Shown one piece after another: positions 44,163 to 53,450 of a stretch of DNA of 64,000 nucleotides. The stretch's first letter is position 1. Each line of letters begins with the position of its first letter. Under the pieces are notes generated by a model. It was not told the origin of the DNA and searched no databases. It was given only the letters and a program-made list of their open reading frames with translations. Made by a program: the position numbers and the translations under genes. Source of the DNA: Kaistella yonginensis (GTDB lineage Bacteria; Bacteroidota; Bacteroidia; Flavobacteriales; Weeksellaceae); the NCBI RefSeq assembly GCF_030409525.1, contig NZ_JAUFQB010000010.1, positions 62,001 through 126,000 on the forward strand, given 5' to 3'.

Positions 44163-45989
44163 TTATTTCTTTCTAATGACCACAACTTTTGAAAAAGCAT
44201 CTGTCACTTTATCCATGAACTCATTATACTCTTGAATCTCCTTATTTTGGAAAATAGTTTTATTAATGAGTAAAGACCAAGTGATCAATTTTTCATTATT
44301 AATAATTTCAACTTCTTGAAGGTATTGCAAATCGCCTTTAAATGCTGAAATTTTACGTTGAAAATCTTCAGTATCCAGCTTATAATTTTCGGGAAATTGT
44401 GTTCTCAGTTGAATGGTTGCTAAAAAAGGGAAATCTAACTCAATCGGAAAATCCCGATTTTTATCGACTGTTAATTTTTTCAAACTTTTGGTAAACGGAT
44501 TTTCGATAACGAATACTGAATTGGCTGGATTATCAAAATCGACGGTGCGCTGAGTTAACGTCCATTCATCGGACTCTTTTTTCACAGTGTCTGCAGTCAT
44601 AATTCCAGTAAAAACATTGAAAATTTCCTGATTAAAAATTTCCAGATTAAAATAACCATTCGTTCGGTTTTGAATTTCGACGGTCGAATCATCTTCGCCA
44701 ATTTCTAAATTTTGCCGGGAAACAAATTCAGAAAGCGAGGGAGAAACAGTTATAAAAAATTCACCGGGCGAGTCTAGTCCCAGCACTATATAATTGAAAT
44801 TATTGAGTGATAAAAACCTGATATTCTCTGGCTGAGAAGTGGCACCATCAATGAGTAATTTCTCGCCATGGTCCACCTCTACTATGTTTATGAGCGTTTG
44901 CAATTTTGAAAACGTCGGATAGGCAACAATGATTCTCCCGTTGGAACGCGGACTATTAATTGCCAGTTCAGACTGAATGTTTTTGATACTCAAAATTCCT
45001 TTTAAAAGAATATTGAAATCTGCAGTATTCCCAATTTTTGTTTGTAAAAAATCACTTTGGATATCGGAAGTTTTCACCGCTAAAAATTGATTCCATATAT
45101 AATGATCACGTAAAAACTGCACGCAATTCTTTAAGGTTTCTAATTGCGTAGATCCATTTTTTATTTGAGCTGCGATTCGTGGGAAATCTACATTTTTACC
45201 GCTTTGTTGAATATCTTTAATAATTATTTTTTTAAATCCGCTCCATGAATTTTCCGAATAATAAGTGCCATAATAATTCTTTGCTGAGGTATATTGAAAC
45301 ATTAGTCTTTCCCTATAATCTTCAATATTATAAACGTTTTTATACATTTTATCACTCGGAATATTGGTCAATTCCCATTCTTTATTGTTTTTCTTGCCGC
45401 TGTACTTTTGATTAAGTTTTTGTCCTTTCAAGATGACTTTGTAATTGAAACCTGTTGCCAGATCTAAATACAACTGGGAAGAAAGCGTCGGGATCGAATT
45501 TTGAAAACGCCAAGGTGAAGCATACAAATCATACGGCCGCATTATTTTTACTTTGTATTCTATCATTGATCCGACCCGAACATTGGGAAAAGCCAAAGCA
45601 ATTTCTTCGATATTGCCATTTCTACTAATGATAATATCTTTCTTATCGACTGGCGTGATCACCGATTTTCCATCGATAATATTGATCGTTTGGGCGCCCT
45701 GCAAAACAACCTTGTCATTAAAAACGGCAGGTCGGTAGCTCCATTTCTTTTCTGCGTTCTCAAAACCGTTGATCGATAAAATTTTAGTGCGTCCGTATTC
45801 AACGAGTTCATAACCACGGTCCGTAATTTTTAAGAGACCAATATCTTTTAACTTTACCGCATCTGCACCAGGTTCAAAAGCAACTTCATCTAAATCAATT
45901 TCTTGTTGAGAGACCTTTCCCCATTGAATATCCTGACTAAAAGCAAAACTGCATATCAGAAGAAAAAAGAGACGTAAAACTATTTTCAT
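44163..45989 (-). CDS. DUF3857 domain-containing secreted protein
   Basis: 608 residues from the ATG at 45989, which gives a clean signal peptide (MKIVLRLFFLLICSFAFSQ); a GTG 45 bp upstream is the alternative. Architecture: DUF3857 (about 40-230, with SMIEYKVKIMRPYD) followed by a transglutaminase-like region (about 260-390). In this copy the usual Cys/His/Asp triad is not clearly seen: KNCVQFLRDHYIWNQ has a Cys, but the downstream His and Asp are uncertain. Exported protein of unknown function. Confidence 0.82.
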   Translation of the reverse strand: MKIVLRLFFLLICSFAFSQDIQWGKVSQQEIDLDEVAFEPGADAVKLKDIGLLKITDRGYELVEYGRTKILSINGFENAEKKWSYRPAVFNDKVVLQGAQTINIIDGKSVITPVDKKDIIISRNGNIEEIALAFPNVRVGSMIEYKVKIMRPYDLYASPWRFQNSIPTLSSQLYLDLATGFNYKVILKGQKLNQKYSGKKNNKEWELTNIPSDKMYKNVYNIEDYRERLMFQYTSAKNYYGTYYSENSWSGFKKIIIKDIQQSGKNVDFPRIAAQIKNGSTQLETLKNCVQFLRDHYIWNQFLAVKTSDIQSDFLQTKIGNTADFNILLKGILSIKNIQSELAINSPRSNGRIIVAYPTFSKLQTLINIVEVDHGEKLLIDGATSQPENIRFLSLNNFNYIVLGLDSPGEFFITVSPSLSEFVSRQNLEIGEDDSTVEIQNRTNGYFNLEIFNQEIFNVFTGIMTADTVKKESDEWTLTQRTVDFDNPANSVFVIENPFTKSLKKLTVDKNRDFPIELDFPFLATIQLRTQFPENYKLDTEDFQRKISAFKGDLQYLQEVEIINNEKLITWSLLINKTIFQNKEIQEYNEFMDKVTDAFSKVVVIRKK

Positions 45990-46144
45990 AAGTATCAAAA
46001 TATGGCGTAAACTCAATCGCTTTTTATAAAACACTTCATCTCACTGAGTTAAATATTTCAAAAAGATCGTTTTTTAAAACGACTGGCTAACAAAAATAAT
46101 CATTTCTTATCGACCACAAAGTTTTTCATCCACTCATTTTTCCG

Positions 46145-46152
46145 TAAATTTG
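46145..46152 (+). promoter_or_regulatory. -7 box for pgi
   Basis: TAAATTTG matches TAnnTTTG, 61 bp before the pgi ATG. A T-rich stretch lies at the -33 position but no TTG. Confidence 0.45.
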
Positions 46153-46213
46153 CACGAAATTTTTAATGCTCATTGTCAAAAACGGTGAACATTAAACCTT
46201 AAACTTTGAAAAT

Positions 46214-47857
46214 ATGATGTTGCCCAAAATAAATCCTACACAAACCAACGCCTGGAAAAATCTATCTGATCATTTTGCTCATAATGATTTTGAACTTCGT
46301 ACCCTTTTTCAATATAATCCAGAACGATTCAACCAATTTTCTGTTAAGAGAGAAGATTACCTTTTTGATTATTCTAAAAACTTAATCGATCAGAAAACCT
46401 TTGATCTTTTACAAAGTTTAGCGGAAGAATGCGATGTTAAAGCTGCAATCAGCGCCATGTTCTCGGGAGGAATAATTAATGAAACAGAAGGAAGAGCAGT
46501 TTTGCACACCGCCTTGCGAGATTTTTCTGATAAAGAAATTTTAGTCGATGGTGAAAATATAAAACCAGGAATTAAAAGGGTTTTAAACCAAATGAAAACG
46601 TTTTCTGAGAAAATAATTTCGGGAGAACATAAAGGATTTTCAGGAAAAGAAATTACCGATGTTGTGAATATCGGAATTGGTGGTTCAGATTTGGGACCAG
46701 TAATGGTTTGTTCGGCTTTGAAGCATTTTAAAACAAGATTACACGTTCATTTCGTCTCTAATGTTGACGGAAATCACATTGCAGAAGTTCTAAAAAACTT
46801 AAATCCAGAAACGACGCTTTTTATTATCGCCTCTAAAACGTTTACCACCCAGGAAACAATGACCAACGCAGAATCTGCGAAAGAATGGTTTTTGAAAGTC
46901 GGAAAACAAGAAGACGTTGCAAAACATTTTGTGGCGCTCTCTACCAATGTTGAAGCGGTGAAAAATTTTGGCATTGCAGAGGAAAACATTTTCGAATTTT
47001 GGGATTGGGTCGGTGGTAGATATTCTTTGTGGAGTGCCATCGGTTTAAGCATCGTTCTTTCCGTGGGTTACGAAAATTTCGAACAATTATTAAAAGGAGC
47101 CAACGAAACTGATATTCATTTTCAAACGGCTGATTTCAAAGAGAATGTGCCAGTTTTAATGGGACTTCTCGGAATATGGTATCGTAATTTCTTTGATGCA
47201 GGAACCTACGCGATTCTGCCATACTCTCAATACTTAGATCGTTTTGCGGCTTACCTTCAACAAGGTGATATGGAAAGTAATGGGAAATGTGTAGACCGAA
47301 ATGGCGAATTCGTAGCCTATGAAACAGGACCGATTATATGGGGAGAACCGGGAACGAATGGGCAACATGCGTTTTATCAACTCATTCATCAAGGAACAGA
47401 ATTGATTCCGGCAGATTTTATCGCCTATGTTAAATCATGTAATGAAGTTTCTGACCATCAAGAAAAATTATTGGCAAACTTTTTTGCCCAAACCGAAGCA
47501 TTGGCTTTCGGAAAAACCGAAACCGAAGCCAGAGCAGAATTAGAAAAATCAGGAATTTCTGCAGACGAAATCAACCGATTAGTCAACTACAAAGTCTTCC
47601 ACGGAAATACACCCACCAATTCATTAATGTTTAAGGAATTGACTCCCTTTTCATTAGGACAACTGATTGCATTATACGAACATAAAATATTTGTTCAAGG
47701 TATCATTTGGAATATTTTCAGTTTTGATCAATTTGGGGTAGAGTTGGGAAAAGTCTTGGCTGGGAAAATTTTATCAGAATTAAAGAATCCAGCGCCTGTA
47801 ACCTCGCATGATTCATCTACAAATGGGTTGATTCACTATTTTAAAGAGGAAAAGTAA
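46214..47857 (+). CDS. pgi: Glucose-6-phosphate isomerase
   Basis: 547 residues. Interconverts glucose 6-phosphate and fructose 6-phosphate in glycolysis and gluconeogenesis. Signatures: [74 protein letters not shown] and the C-terminal [10 protein letters not shown]. Length and motifs are standard. The N-terminal ATGATG leaves the start ambiguous by one codon. It heads a plus-strand run with folD and queE. Confidence 0.97.
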   Translation: MMLPKINPTQTNAWKNLSDHFAHNDFELRTLFQYNPERFNQFSVKREDYLFDYSKNLIDQKTFDLLQSLAEECDVKAAISAMFSGGIINETEGRAVLHTALRDFSDKEILVDGENIKPGIKRVLNQMKTFSEKIISGEHKGFSGKEITDVVNIGIGGSDLGPVMVCSALKHFKTRLHVHFVSNVDGNHIAEVLKNLNPETTLFIIASKTFTTQETMTNAESAKEWFLKVGKQEDVAKHFVALSTNVEAVKNFGIAEENIFEFWDWVGGRYSLWSAIGLSIVLSVGYENFEQLLKGANETDIHFQTADFKENVPVLMGLLGIWYRNFFDAGTYAILPYSQYLDRFAAYLQQGDMESNGKCVDRNGEFVAYETGPIIWGEPGTNGQHAFYQLIHQGTELIPADFIAYVKSCNEVSDHQEKLLANFFAQTEALAFGKTETEARAELEKSGISADEINRLVNYKVFHGNTPTNSLMFKELTPFSLGQLIALYEHKIFVQGIIWNIFSFDQFGVELGKVLAGKILSELKNPAPVTSHDSSTNGLIHYFKEEK

Positions 47858-47886
47858 ATCTAAAATAAATCTAAAGTAAAAACGAA

Positions 47887-48771
47887 ATGGCACAAATTCT
47901 CGACGGACTGAAGGTCTCCAAAGAAATCAAAGAAGAAATTCGCATCGATGTAGAAAAGATTGTACAAAACCACAGACGTCCACCACATTTAGTTGCGATT
48001 CTGGTCGGAAAAAATGGTGCGAGCATGACTTATGTGAATAATAAAATTAAGGATTGCAAAGAAGTGGGATTCAAATCGTCACTGATCGATTTTCCCAGTA
48101 CGGTTTCTGAAGCAGAACTTTTAGAAAAAATCGATGAACTCAATAAGTGCAAAGATGTTGATGGATTTATCGTTCAATTGCCATTACCAAAACAAATCGA
48201 TCAGGAAAAAATCATCATGGCGATTGATCCAAGAAAAGATGTAGATGGTTTTCACCCAGAAAACTTTGGAAAAATGGCTTTGGAAATGGACACGTTTCTA
48301 CCGGCAACTCCGTTTGGAATTTTGACCTTATTAGAAAGGTACCATATCGACACCAAAGGAAAACACTGTGTAGTGATTGGCAGAAGCAGAATTGTAGGAA
48401 AACCGATGAGTATTTTGATGGGAAGAAAAGATTTCCCTGGGAACTCTACCGTTACCCTTACCCATTCCTACACGCCTCATATTGAGGAATTTACCAAAAA
48501 TGCAGATATTATCATTACGGCGCTGGGTGATCCCAATTTCTTAAAATCAGATATGATTAAAGACGGGGCGATCATCATCGATGTGGGAATTACCCGCGTA
48601 GAAGATCAGTCTGAAAAAGGCTATCAGTTGGTTGGTGACGTAGATTTTGAAAGCTGCAAGGAAAAAGCGAGTTGGATTACGCCAGTACCAGGCGGAGTCG
48701 GCCCCATGACGAGAGCCATGTTGATGAAAAACACTATTTTGGCCTATAAAACTTCAGAATATAATGACTAA
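47887..48771 (+). CDS. folD: Bifunctional methylenetetrahydrofolate dehydrogenase/cyclohydrolase
   Basis: 294 residues. Oxidises 5,10-methylene-THF to methenyl-THF and hydrolyses it to 10-formyl-THF. Conserved segments: SMTYVNNKIKDCKEVGF (catalytic Lys region), DGFIVQLPLPKQID, PRKDVDGFHPENFGKM, PATPFGILTLLERY, VVIGRSRIVGKPM and TPVPGGVGPMTRAML. Its 3' end overlaps queE by 8 bp, so the two are translationally coupled. Confidence 0.97.
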   Translation: MAQILDGLKVSKEIKEEIRIDVEKIVQNHRRPPHLVAILVGKNGASMTYVNNKIKDCKEVGFKSSLIDFPSTVSEAELLEKIDELNKCKDVDGFIVQLPLPKQIDQEKIIMAIDPRKDVDGFHPENFGKMALEMDTFLPATPFGILTLLERYHIDTKGKHCVVIGRSRIVGKPMSILMGRKDFPGNSTVTLTHSYTPHIEEFTKNADIIITALGDPNFLKSDMIKDGAIIIDVGITRVEDQSEKGYQLVGDVDFESCKEKASWITPVPGGVGPMTRAMLMKNTILAYKTSEYND

Positions 48772-49396
48772 AGAAGAAGAAAATATTTTATTACAAGAAG
48801 GTAAAATGCTCCCAGTGATGGAGCATTTTTACACGTTGCAAGGCGAAGGTGCCCATACTGGGAAAGCGGCTTATTTCATCAGACTGGGTGGTTGCGATGT
48901 TGGCTGCCACTGGTGTGACGTTAAAGAAAGTTGGGATCCAAATTTACACCCTTTGATGAATACGGAAATGATTGCCGAAACGGCGGCCAGTTTTTGTAAA
49001 ACGATTGTCTTAACCGGCGGAGAACCCTTAATGTGGAATCTGGAAATTTTAACAAACAAATTGAAAGAACTCGGCTGTGAAATTCATATTGAAACTTCTG
49101 GCGCATACGAAATGAGCGGAAAATTAGATTGGATTACGCTTTCACCGAAAAAAACCGGCTTGCCGAAACCCGCAATTTATGCCAATGCCAATGAGTTGAA
49201 AATGATTATTTTCAACAACAGTGATTTTAAGTTTGCCGAAGAGCAAGCAGCCAAGGTTTCACCAGATTGCGTTCTTTACCTGCAGAGTGAGTGGAGTAAA
49301 CGAGATGAAATGTATGCCAAGATTACCGATTTCATATTGGCAAATCCGCGATGGCAAGCCTCGGTACAAACGCATAAGTATTTGAATATTCCCTAA
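48764..49396 (+). CDS. queE: 7-carboxy-7-deazaguanine synthase QueE
   Basis: 210 residues. Radical SAM enzyme that converts 6-carboxytetrahydropterin into 7-carboxy-7-deazaguanine for queuosine synthesis. The cluster motif CxxxCxxC is C44-D-V-G-C48-H-W-C51. FYTLQGEGAHTGKAAYFIRLGGC and VLTGGEPLMW are typical. No queC, queD or tgt is nearby. It overlaps folD, although the two pathways differ; both consume pterin-type molecules. Confidence 0.93.
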   Translation: MTKEEENILLQEGKMLPVMEHFYTLQGEGAHTGKAAYFIRLGGCDVGCHWCDVKESWDPNLHPLMNTEMIAETAASFCKTIVLTGGEPLMWNLEILTNKLKELGCEIHIETSGAYEMSGKLDWITLSPKKTGLPKPAIYANANELKMIIFNNSDFKFAEEQAAKVSPDCVLYLQSEWSKRDEMYAKITDFILANPRWQASVQTHKYLNIP

Positions 49397-49430
49397 ATTA
49401 TATTAGATTTACTTCTAATTAAACTGCAGT

Positions 49431-50804
49431 ATGCAAAGAATTCGATATTCTCGCTATTTCAAAACCACTTTTATTCTCATCGATGTCGTTGTGATAGCGG
49501 CGGTTTTTGTGTATTTTTTTCTACGAAACAATGATCAGCTATTTGCTGAAGAAACTTCTGAACAAAATATTCTATCCATCGTACTGCTTATTTTTTACTG
49601 GATATTGTTGAGCAGCAGAACAAAATTATATTCTATCGCCCGAAATATTACTTACACCATTTATTTGGAACGATTGGTTACACATATTTTCATTTTCATT
49701 TTCGGTGTGATTTTATTAGCGAAAGTAAGCAATAATGATTTTTTAAAACAAGATCGATTTCTGATTGCGATCAGTTTATTTTTCCTGCTATTCCTAATTA
49801 AATCTACCCTTTTCTTTACTTTAAAATACATTAGGACCAAAGGACTTAATTACCGAAATGTAATGTTTTTATCCGATGATTCCTCTTCAGAAATATTAAA
49901 AAATATTTTAACAGAGCGAAAAGATTATGGTTTTAAAATTTATAATTATGCAATTGAAGACCGTTTTGATTTTGCAAAATTAGTCGAATTTTGGAAAGAA
50001 AACGGGATTCACACGCTCTATATTTCTACCGAACTTGGGCATTACGAAAAAGAACAAGAAGCCGAAATTTATAGATTAGCAGAAATGCACAAGGTTAGGA
50101 TTTCCCTAATTCCAACCATTGTGAAAAATAATTTTTTTCAGTATGACCTCGGTTATATCGAAACCCAACCTATTTTAATTCGCTCAAAATTTCCGTTGGA
50201 TTATCTCACCAATATTATTTTAAAACGTGCTTTTGATTTGGTTTTTTCGGTCTTCATGATTGTTTTTATTTGCAGTTGGCTCTTTCCAATTATTGCGATT
50301 TTAATAAAACTTGATGGTAAAGGTCCGGTCTTTTTTTTACAAAAAAGATATGGCTACCACGAAGAAGTTTTCACGTGTATAAAATTCCGAACGATGTGTG
50401 TTAATGGTAATTGCACCATTAAGACCACTGAAGAAAATGATCAGCGGATTACCAGAATTGGTAGATTTCTGAGGAAAACAAGCTTAGATGAGATGCCGCA
50501 ATTTCTGAATGTGCTCAGGGGTGAAATGTCGGTTGTTGGTCCAAGACCTCATATGCTTTTGGTAGATGATTTCTACAAATTAAAAATTGGGCGATATTCA
50601 ATTAGGAGCTTGGTAAAACCAGGGGTGACTGGTTTAGCACAGGTGAACGGCTTGCGTGGTGATGCAGGTAATATGGATATTGAAATGCAGAAAAGAATTC
50701 TTGCCGACGCTTTTTATGTAAAAAACTGGACGATGAGCTTGGATTTGGTCATCATATTCAAAACCATTTTTCTTGTGATTGGCGGTGATAAGAATGCCAA
50801 TTAA
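49431..50804 (+). CDS. Polyprenyl-phosphate sugar transferase (WbaP/PglC type)
   Basis: 457 residues. N-terminal half: about four TM segments (12-29, 45-60, 80-97, 108-125) and a nucleotide-binding-like domain (about 135-245). C-terminal half from residue 264: bacterial sugar transferase domain with LKRAFDLVFSV, IKLDGKGPVFFLQKRYG, CIKFRTM, RITRIGRFLRKTSLDEMPQFLNVLRGEMSVVGPRP and KPGVTGLAQVNG. Transfers a sugar-1-phosphate to undecaprenyl phosphate, starting a surface glycan. No other glycan genes are nearby, so the glycan is unknown. Confidence 0.92.
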   Translation: MQRIRYSRYFKTTFILIDVVVIAAVFVYFFLRNNDQLFAEETSEQNILSIVLLIFYWILLSSRTKLYSIARNITYTIYLERLVTHIFIFIFGVILLAKVSNNDFLKQDRFLIAISLFFLLFLIKSTLFFTLKYIRTKGLNYRNVMFLSDDSSSEILKNILTERKDYGFKIYNYAIEDRFDFAKLVEFWKENGIHTLYISTELGHYEKEQEAEIYRLAEMHKVRISLIPTIVKNNFFQYDLGYIETQPILIRSKFPLDYLTNIILKRAFDLVFSVFMIVFICSWLFPIIAILIKLDGKGPVFFLQKRYGYHEEVFTCIKFRTMCVNGNCTIKTTEENDQRITRIGRFLRKTSLDEMPQFLNVLRGEMSVVGPRPHMLLVDDFYKLKIGRYSIRSLVKPGVTGLAQVNGLRGDAGNMDIEMQKRILADAFYVKNWTMSLDLVIIFKTIFLVIGGDKNAN

Positions 50805-50829
50805 AACTTCTTTAAAAAATAAAAAACAC

Positions 50830-50837
50830 TAATTTTG
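50830..50837 (+). promoter_or_regulatory. -7 box directly before mlaE
   Basis: TAATTTTG ends 4 bp before the ATG at 50842. If used, the mRNA would be leaderless. Same spacing as at the metal operon (1486-1493). Confidence 0.4.
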
Positions 50838-50841
50838 CAGC

Positions 50842-51594
50842 ATGTTAAAAAATCTGTTGAGCCAAATTGGCGCTTATTTCCTTCTTTTATCAAAAACGCT
50901 GAAGAAGCCGCAGAAATCTTCGGTTTTCGGTAAACTGCTGATGCGCGAAATATATGATCTGGGCGTAAACTCTTTCGGATTGGTATTATTTACTTCCACT
51001 TTTGTAGGAGCTGTAGTCGCGATCCAAATGTTTAATAACTTCAATGCATCATCGTTCCCAATTCCAAATTCATTCATTGGGTATGCCACCAAAGTAGTTT
51101 TGATTTTGGAGTTTTCACCTACCATTATCTCGGTGGTATTAGCAGGGAAAGTGGGTTCCTATATCGCTTCTAGTATTGGTACGATGCGTGTTACCGAGCA
51201 AATTGATGCTTTAGATATTATGGGAGTTAACTCCCCAAACTTTCTTATTTTACCTAAAATTTTAGCCAGTGTAATTTTTAACCCGCTGCTTATTGCAATC
51301 AGTATTGTTTTTGGAATTTGGGGTGGCTATTTGGCTGGACTTGCTACAGGGAGCTGGAGTAAAGCAGATTATATCACTGGAATACAGATGTATATGCCAC
51401 AACATTTCATTTGGTATGCCTTTTTCAAAACTGCAGCATTTGCTTTTTTAATCGCAACGATTCCCGCGTATTTTGGGTATAATGTAAAGGGTGGCTCCCT
51501 GGAAGTTGGGCGGGCAAGTACCCAAGCTGTAGTATGGACTATTGTAGCCATTATTATTATGAACTTAATATTAACCCAAATGTTCCTAAGCTAA
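50842..51594 (+). CDS. mlaE: MlaE family lipid ABC transporter permease
   Basis: 250 residues, about five TM segments. MlaE signature: LIMREIYDLGVNSFGLVLFTSTFVGAVVAIQ at the start, ILEFSPTIISVVLAGKVGSYIASSIGTMRVTEQIDALDIMGVN in the middle, and YFGYNVKGGSLEVGRASTQAVVWT at the end. Inner-membrane subunit of a phospholipid transporter. Stop and the next start overlap as TAATG. Confidence 0.93.
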   Translation: MLKNLLSQIGAYFLLLSKTLKKPQKSSVFGKLLMREIYDLGVNSFGLVLFTSTFVGAVVAIQMFNNFNASSFPIPNSFIGYATKVVLILEFSPTIISVVLAGKVGSYIASSIGTMRVTEQIDALDIMGVNSPNFLILPKILASVIFNPLLIAISIVFGIWGGYLAGLATGSWSKADYITGIQMYMPQHFIWYAFFKTAAFAFLIATIPAYFGYNVKGGSLEVGRASTQAVVWTIVAIIIMNLILTQMFLS

Positions 51595-52403
51595 TGATTG
51601 AAGTAAAAGATTTAAAGAAAAGTTTTGATGAAGTGGAGGTCTTAAAAGGAATTACAAGTACTTTTGAAACCGGAAAAGTAAACCTCATCATCGGGCAAAG
51701 TGGTTCAGGGAAAACAGTGTTTCTGAAAAGTTTACTCAATGTTTATCAGCCTACCTCTGGCGAGATATTATTCGATGGCCGAGACATTAATAATATGTCG
51801 CGAGATGAGAAACAGTTACTTAGGTCTGAAATCGGAACCGTATTTCAGGGCAGTGCACTTTTCGATTCCATGACGGTAGAAGAAAATATAACTTTTCCGT
51901 TGGATATGTTTACCAACCTTACTTTTAGAGAAAAGAAAAGGCGTGCATTTGAGGTGATTGGGCGTGTTCATTTGGAGAAAGCCAACCGAAAATATCCCTC
52001 AGAAATTTCGGGTGGAATGCAAAAAAGGGTGGCCATTGCCAGAGCGATTGTTAACAATCCGAAATATCTTTTTTGTGATGAACCTAACTCTGGTCTAGAT
52101 CCCTACACTTCTAATATTATTGATGATCTGCTTCTAGAAATAACCAAAGAATATAACACCACCACCATCATCAATTCACATGATATGAACTCGGTGATGA
52201 CAATTGGTGAAAAAATCCTGTATCTTCGGCTGGGTATTAAAGAATGGGAAGGAGATAAAGACATCCTGATCAATGCAGGCAATAAAAACTTGATTGATTT
52301 CGTTTATTCATCAGAGCTGTTTAAGGAACTTCGAGAGTATTTCCTAGAAACAAATAAAACTTCAATTGATAATATTATAACAAAACCTCAAAATAATGAA
52401 TAA
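51594..52403 (+). CDS. mlaF: MlaF-type ABC transporter ATP-binding protein
   Basis: 269 residues from the ATG at 51594 that overlaps the mlaE stop. Walker A GQSGSGKT, Q-loop VFQGSALFDSMTV, signature SGGMQKRVAIARAI, Walker B YLFCDEPNSGLDP, H-loop SHDMNSV. Powers lipid movement between the membranes with MlaE and an MlaD protein (33402-34355 is the candidate). The 3' end overlaps the next gene by 8 bp. Confidence 0.93.
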   Translation: MIEVKDLKKSFDEVEVLKGITSTFETGKVNLIIGQSGSGKTVFLKSLLNVYQPTSGEILFDGRDINNMSRDEKQLLRSEIGTVFQGSALFDSMTVEENITFPLDMFTNLTFREKKRRAFEVIGRVHLEKANRKYPSEISGGMQKRVAIARAIVNNPKYLFCDEPNSGLDPYTSNIIDDLLLEITKEYNTTTIINSHDMNSVMTIGEKILYLRLGIKEWEGDKDILINAGNKNLIDFVYSSELFKELREYFLETNKTSIDNIITKPQNNE

Positions 52404-53019
52404 AGTAATCAGTGTTTTCTTAATTGGTGCAAGTGTTTTAGGATCTGCACAGGTTAAATTGGCGGCAAAAGCGAATGTGCTTTTTAAAACCGATAGCCCA
52501 ACTTGGGAGAGTGTTAAAGGTACTGCTGTGAAAGTATACAATGATTCTGGAAAAAATAGCACTGGTTATAATGTAGGATTATCTGTAAAAATAGATTTGC
52601 CTGCATCCTTTTTTGTAATGCCAGAGATTTATTACACCACTTTTAAAACAGAATTTGATATTCCTGATCCGCTTGTTAACACCACGATTGAAGCACAAAG
52701 CAATCGTGTTGATCTGCCTGTTCTTTTAGGCTATCGAATCTTAGGCGATAATTTAGGTGTTTTCTTAGGCCCCGTTGCATCTTATAATTTAACGACTGAC
52801 AATCAGTTTGATGATTTTAAAGAAAATGCGACCGATAATTTTATGGTAGGTTATCAATTCGGTGCACAAGTACAATTACAAAAATTGATTCTTAATGCTC
52901 GATATGAAGGCGCATTCACTAATGATCAAAGAAATTTTATTAACAAGAATACCAACGAAACAATTCGTTATGACAGCCGACCAAGTTTATTTTTGGTAGG
53001 TTTAGGCTATGAGTTTTAA
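52396..53019 (+). CDS. Outer-membrane beta-barrel protein, coupled to mlaEF
   Basis: 207 residues with a signal peptide (1-18, ending GSAQ/V). The rest is beta-rich with alternating hydrophobics: YNVGLSVKIDLPASFFVMPEIYYT, NRVDLPVLLGYRIL, FMVGYQFGAQVQLQKLILNARYEG, and a C-terminal strand LFLVGLGYEF, typical of PorT/OmpW-like barrels. The 8-bp overlap with mlaF (ATGAATAA) strongly suggests co-expression; a role as outer-membrane partner of the lipid transporter is an inference. Confidence 0.8.
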   Translation: MNKVISVFLIGASVLGSAQVKLAAKANVLFKTDSPTWESVKGTAVKVYNDSGKNSTGYNVGLSVKIDLPASFFVMPEIYYTTFKTEFDIPDPLVNTTIEAQSNRVDLPVLLGYRILGDNLGVFLGPVASYNLTTDNQFDDFKENATDNFMVGYQFGAQVQLQKLILNARYEGAFTNDQRNFINKNTNETIRYDSRPSLFLVGLGYEF

Positions 53020-53041
53020 GAAAACGAACTGTAAATGACCA

Positions 53042-53076
53042 AAAAATCCTCCGAATTAATAGTTCGGAGGATTTTT
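53042..53076. terminator. Bidirectional terminator
   Basis: Perfect 14-bp stem AAAAATCCTCCGAA / TTCGGAGGATTTTT, 7-nt loop; covers the stop codon of the minus-strand gene and follows the barrel gene on the plus strand. Confidence 0.9.
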
Positions 53077-53382
53077 ATTATCGTCAGGTGAAGTATATGT
53101 TACAGTCTGTTGTTTTGCTAATTCTGCGGCTTGTTTTTCCAAATCTTCATTTACAATCCGAAGTTGCTTAAGTTCTCTTCTTTTTTCCTCTTGTTTTAAA
53201 GCAGCCCCTTTGCTAACATAGCCTACGATCCCTCCAATAATTAAACCGATACCAATACCGGCGAGGATCCCCATCAAATTAATCGGTTCAAAAAGTTTGA
53301 CTACCGAAAATTGCGGCAACATATAGTAAAGCAAAAAAGCCAAACCAAGTAATAAAAATCCTATAAAAGTTAAATTTTTCAT
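53056..53382 (-). CDS. Small membrane protein with C-terminal coiled coil
   Basis: 108 residues: TM1 about 4-22, TM2 about 37-58 with a Gly-rich glycine-zipper-like pattern (GILAGIGIGLIIGGIVGYV), then a charged helix of about 30 residues with heptad character (QEEKRRELKQLRIVNEDLEKQAAELAKQ), then a Pro/Asn-rich tail. Family not recognised; function unknown. Confidence 0.7.
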   Translation of the reverse strand: MKNLTFIGFLLLGLAFLLYYMLPQFSVVKLFEPINLMGILAGIGIGLIIGGIVGYVSKGAALKQEEKRRELKQLRIVNEDLEKQAAELAKQQTVTYTSPDDNKNPPNY

Positions 53383-53450
53383 GTTGATATTAATTTAAAA
53401 ACCTTCCCAAATTTAAGAAAATTTCGGGAAGGTTTGCCATATTATATGTC

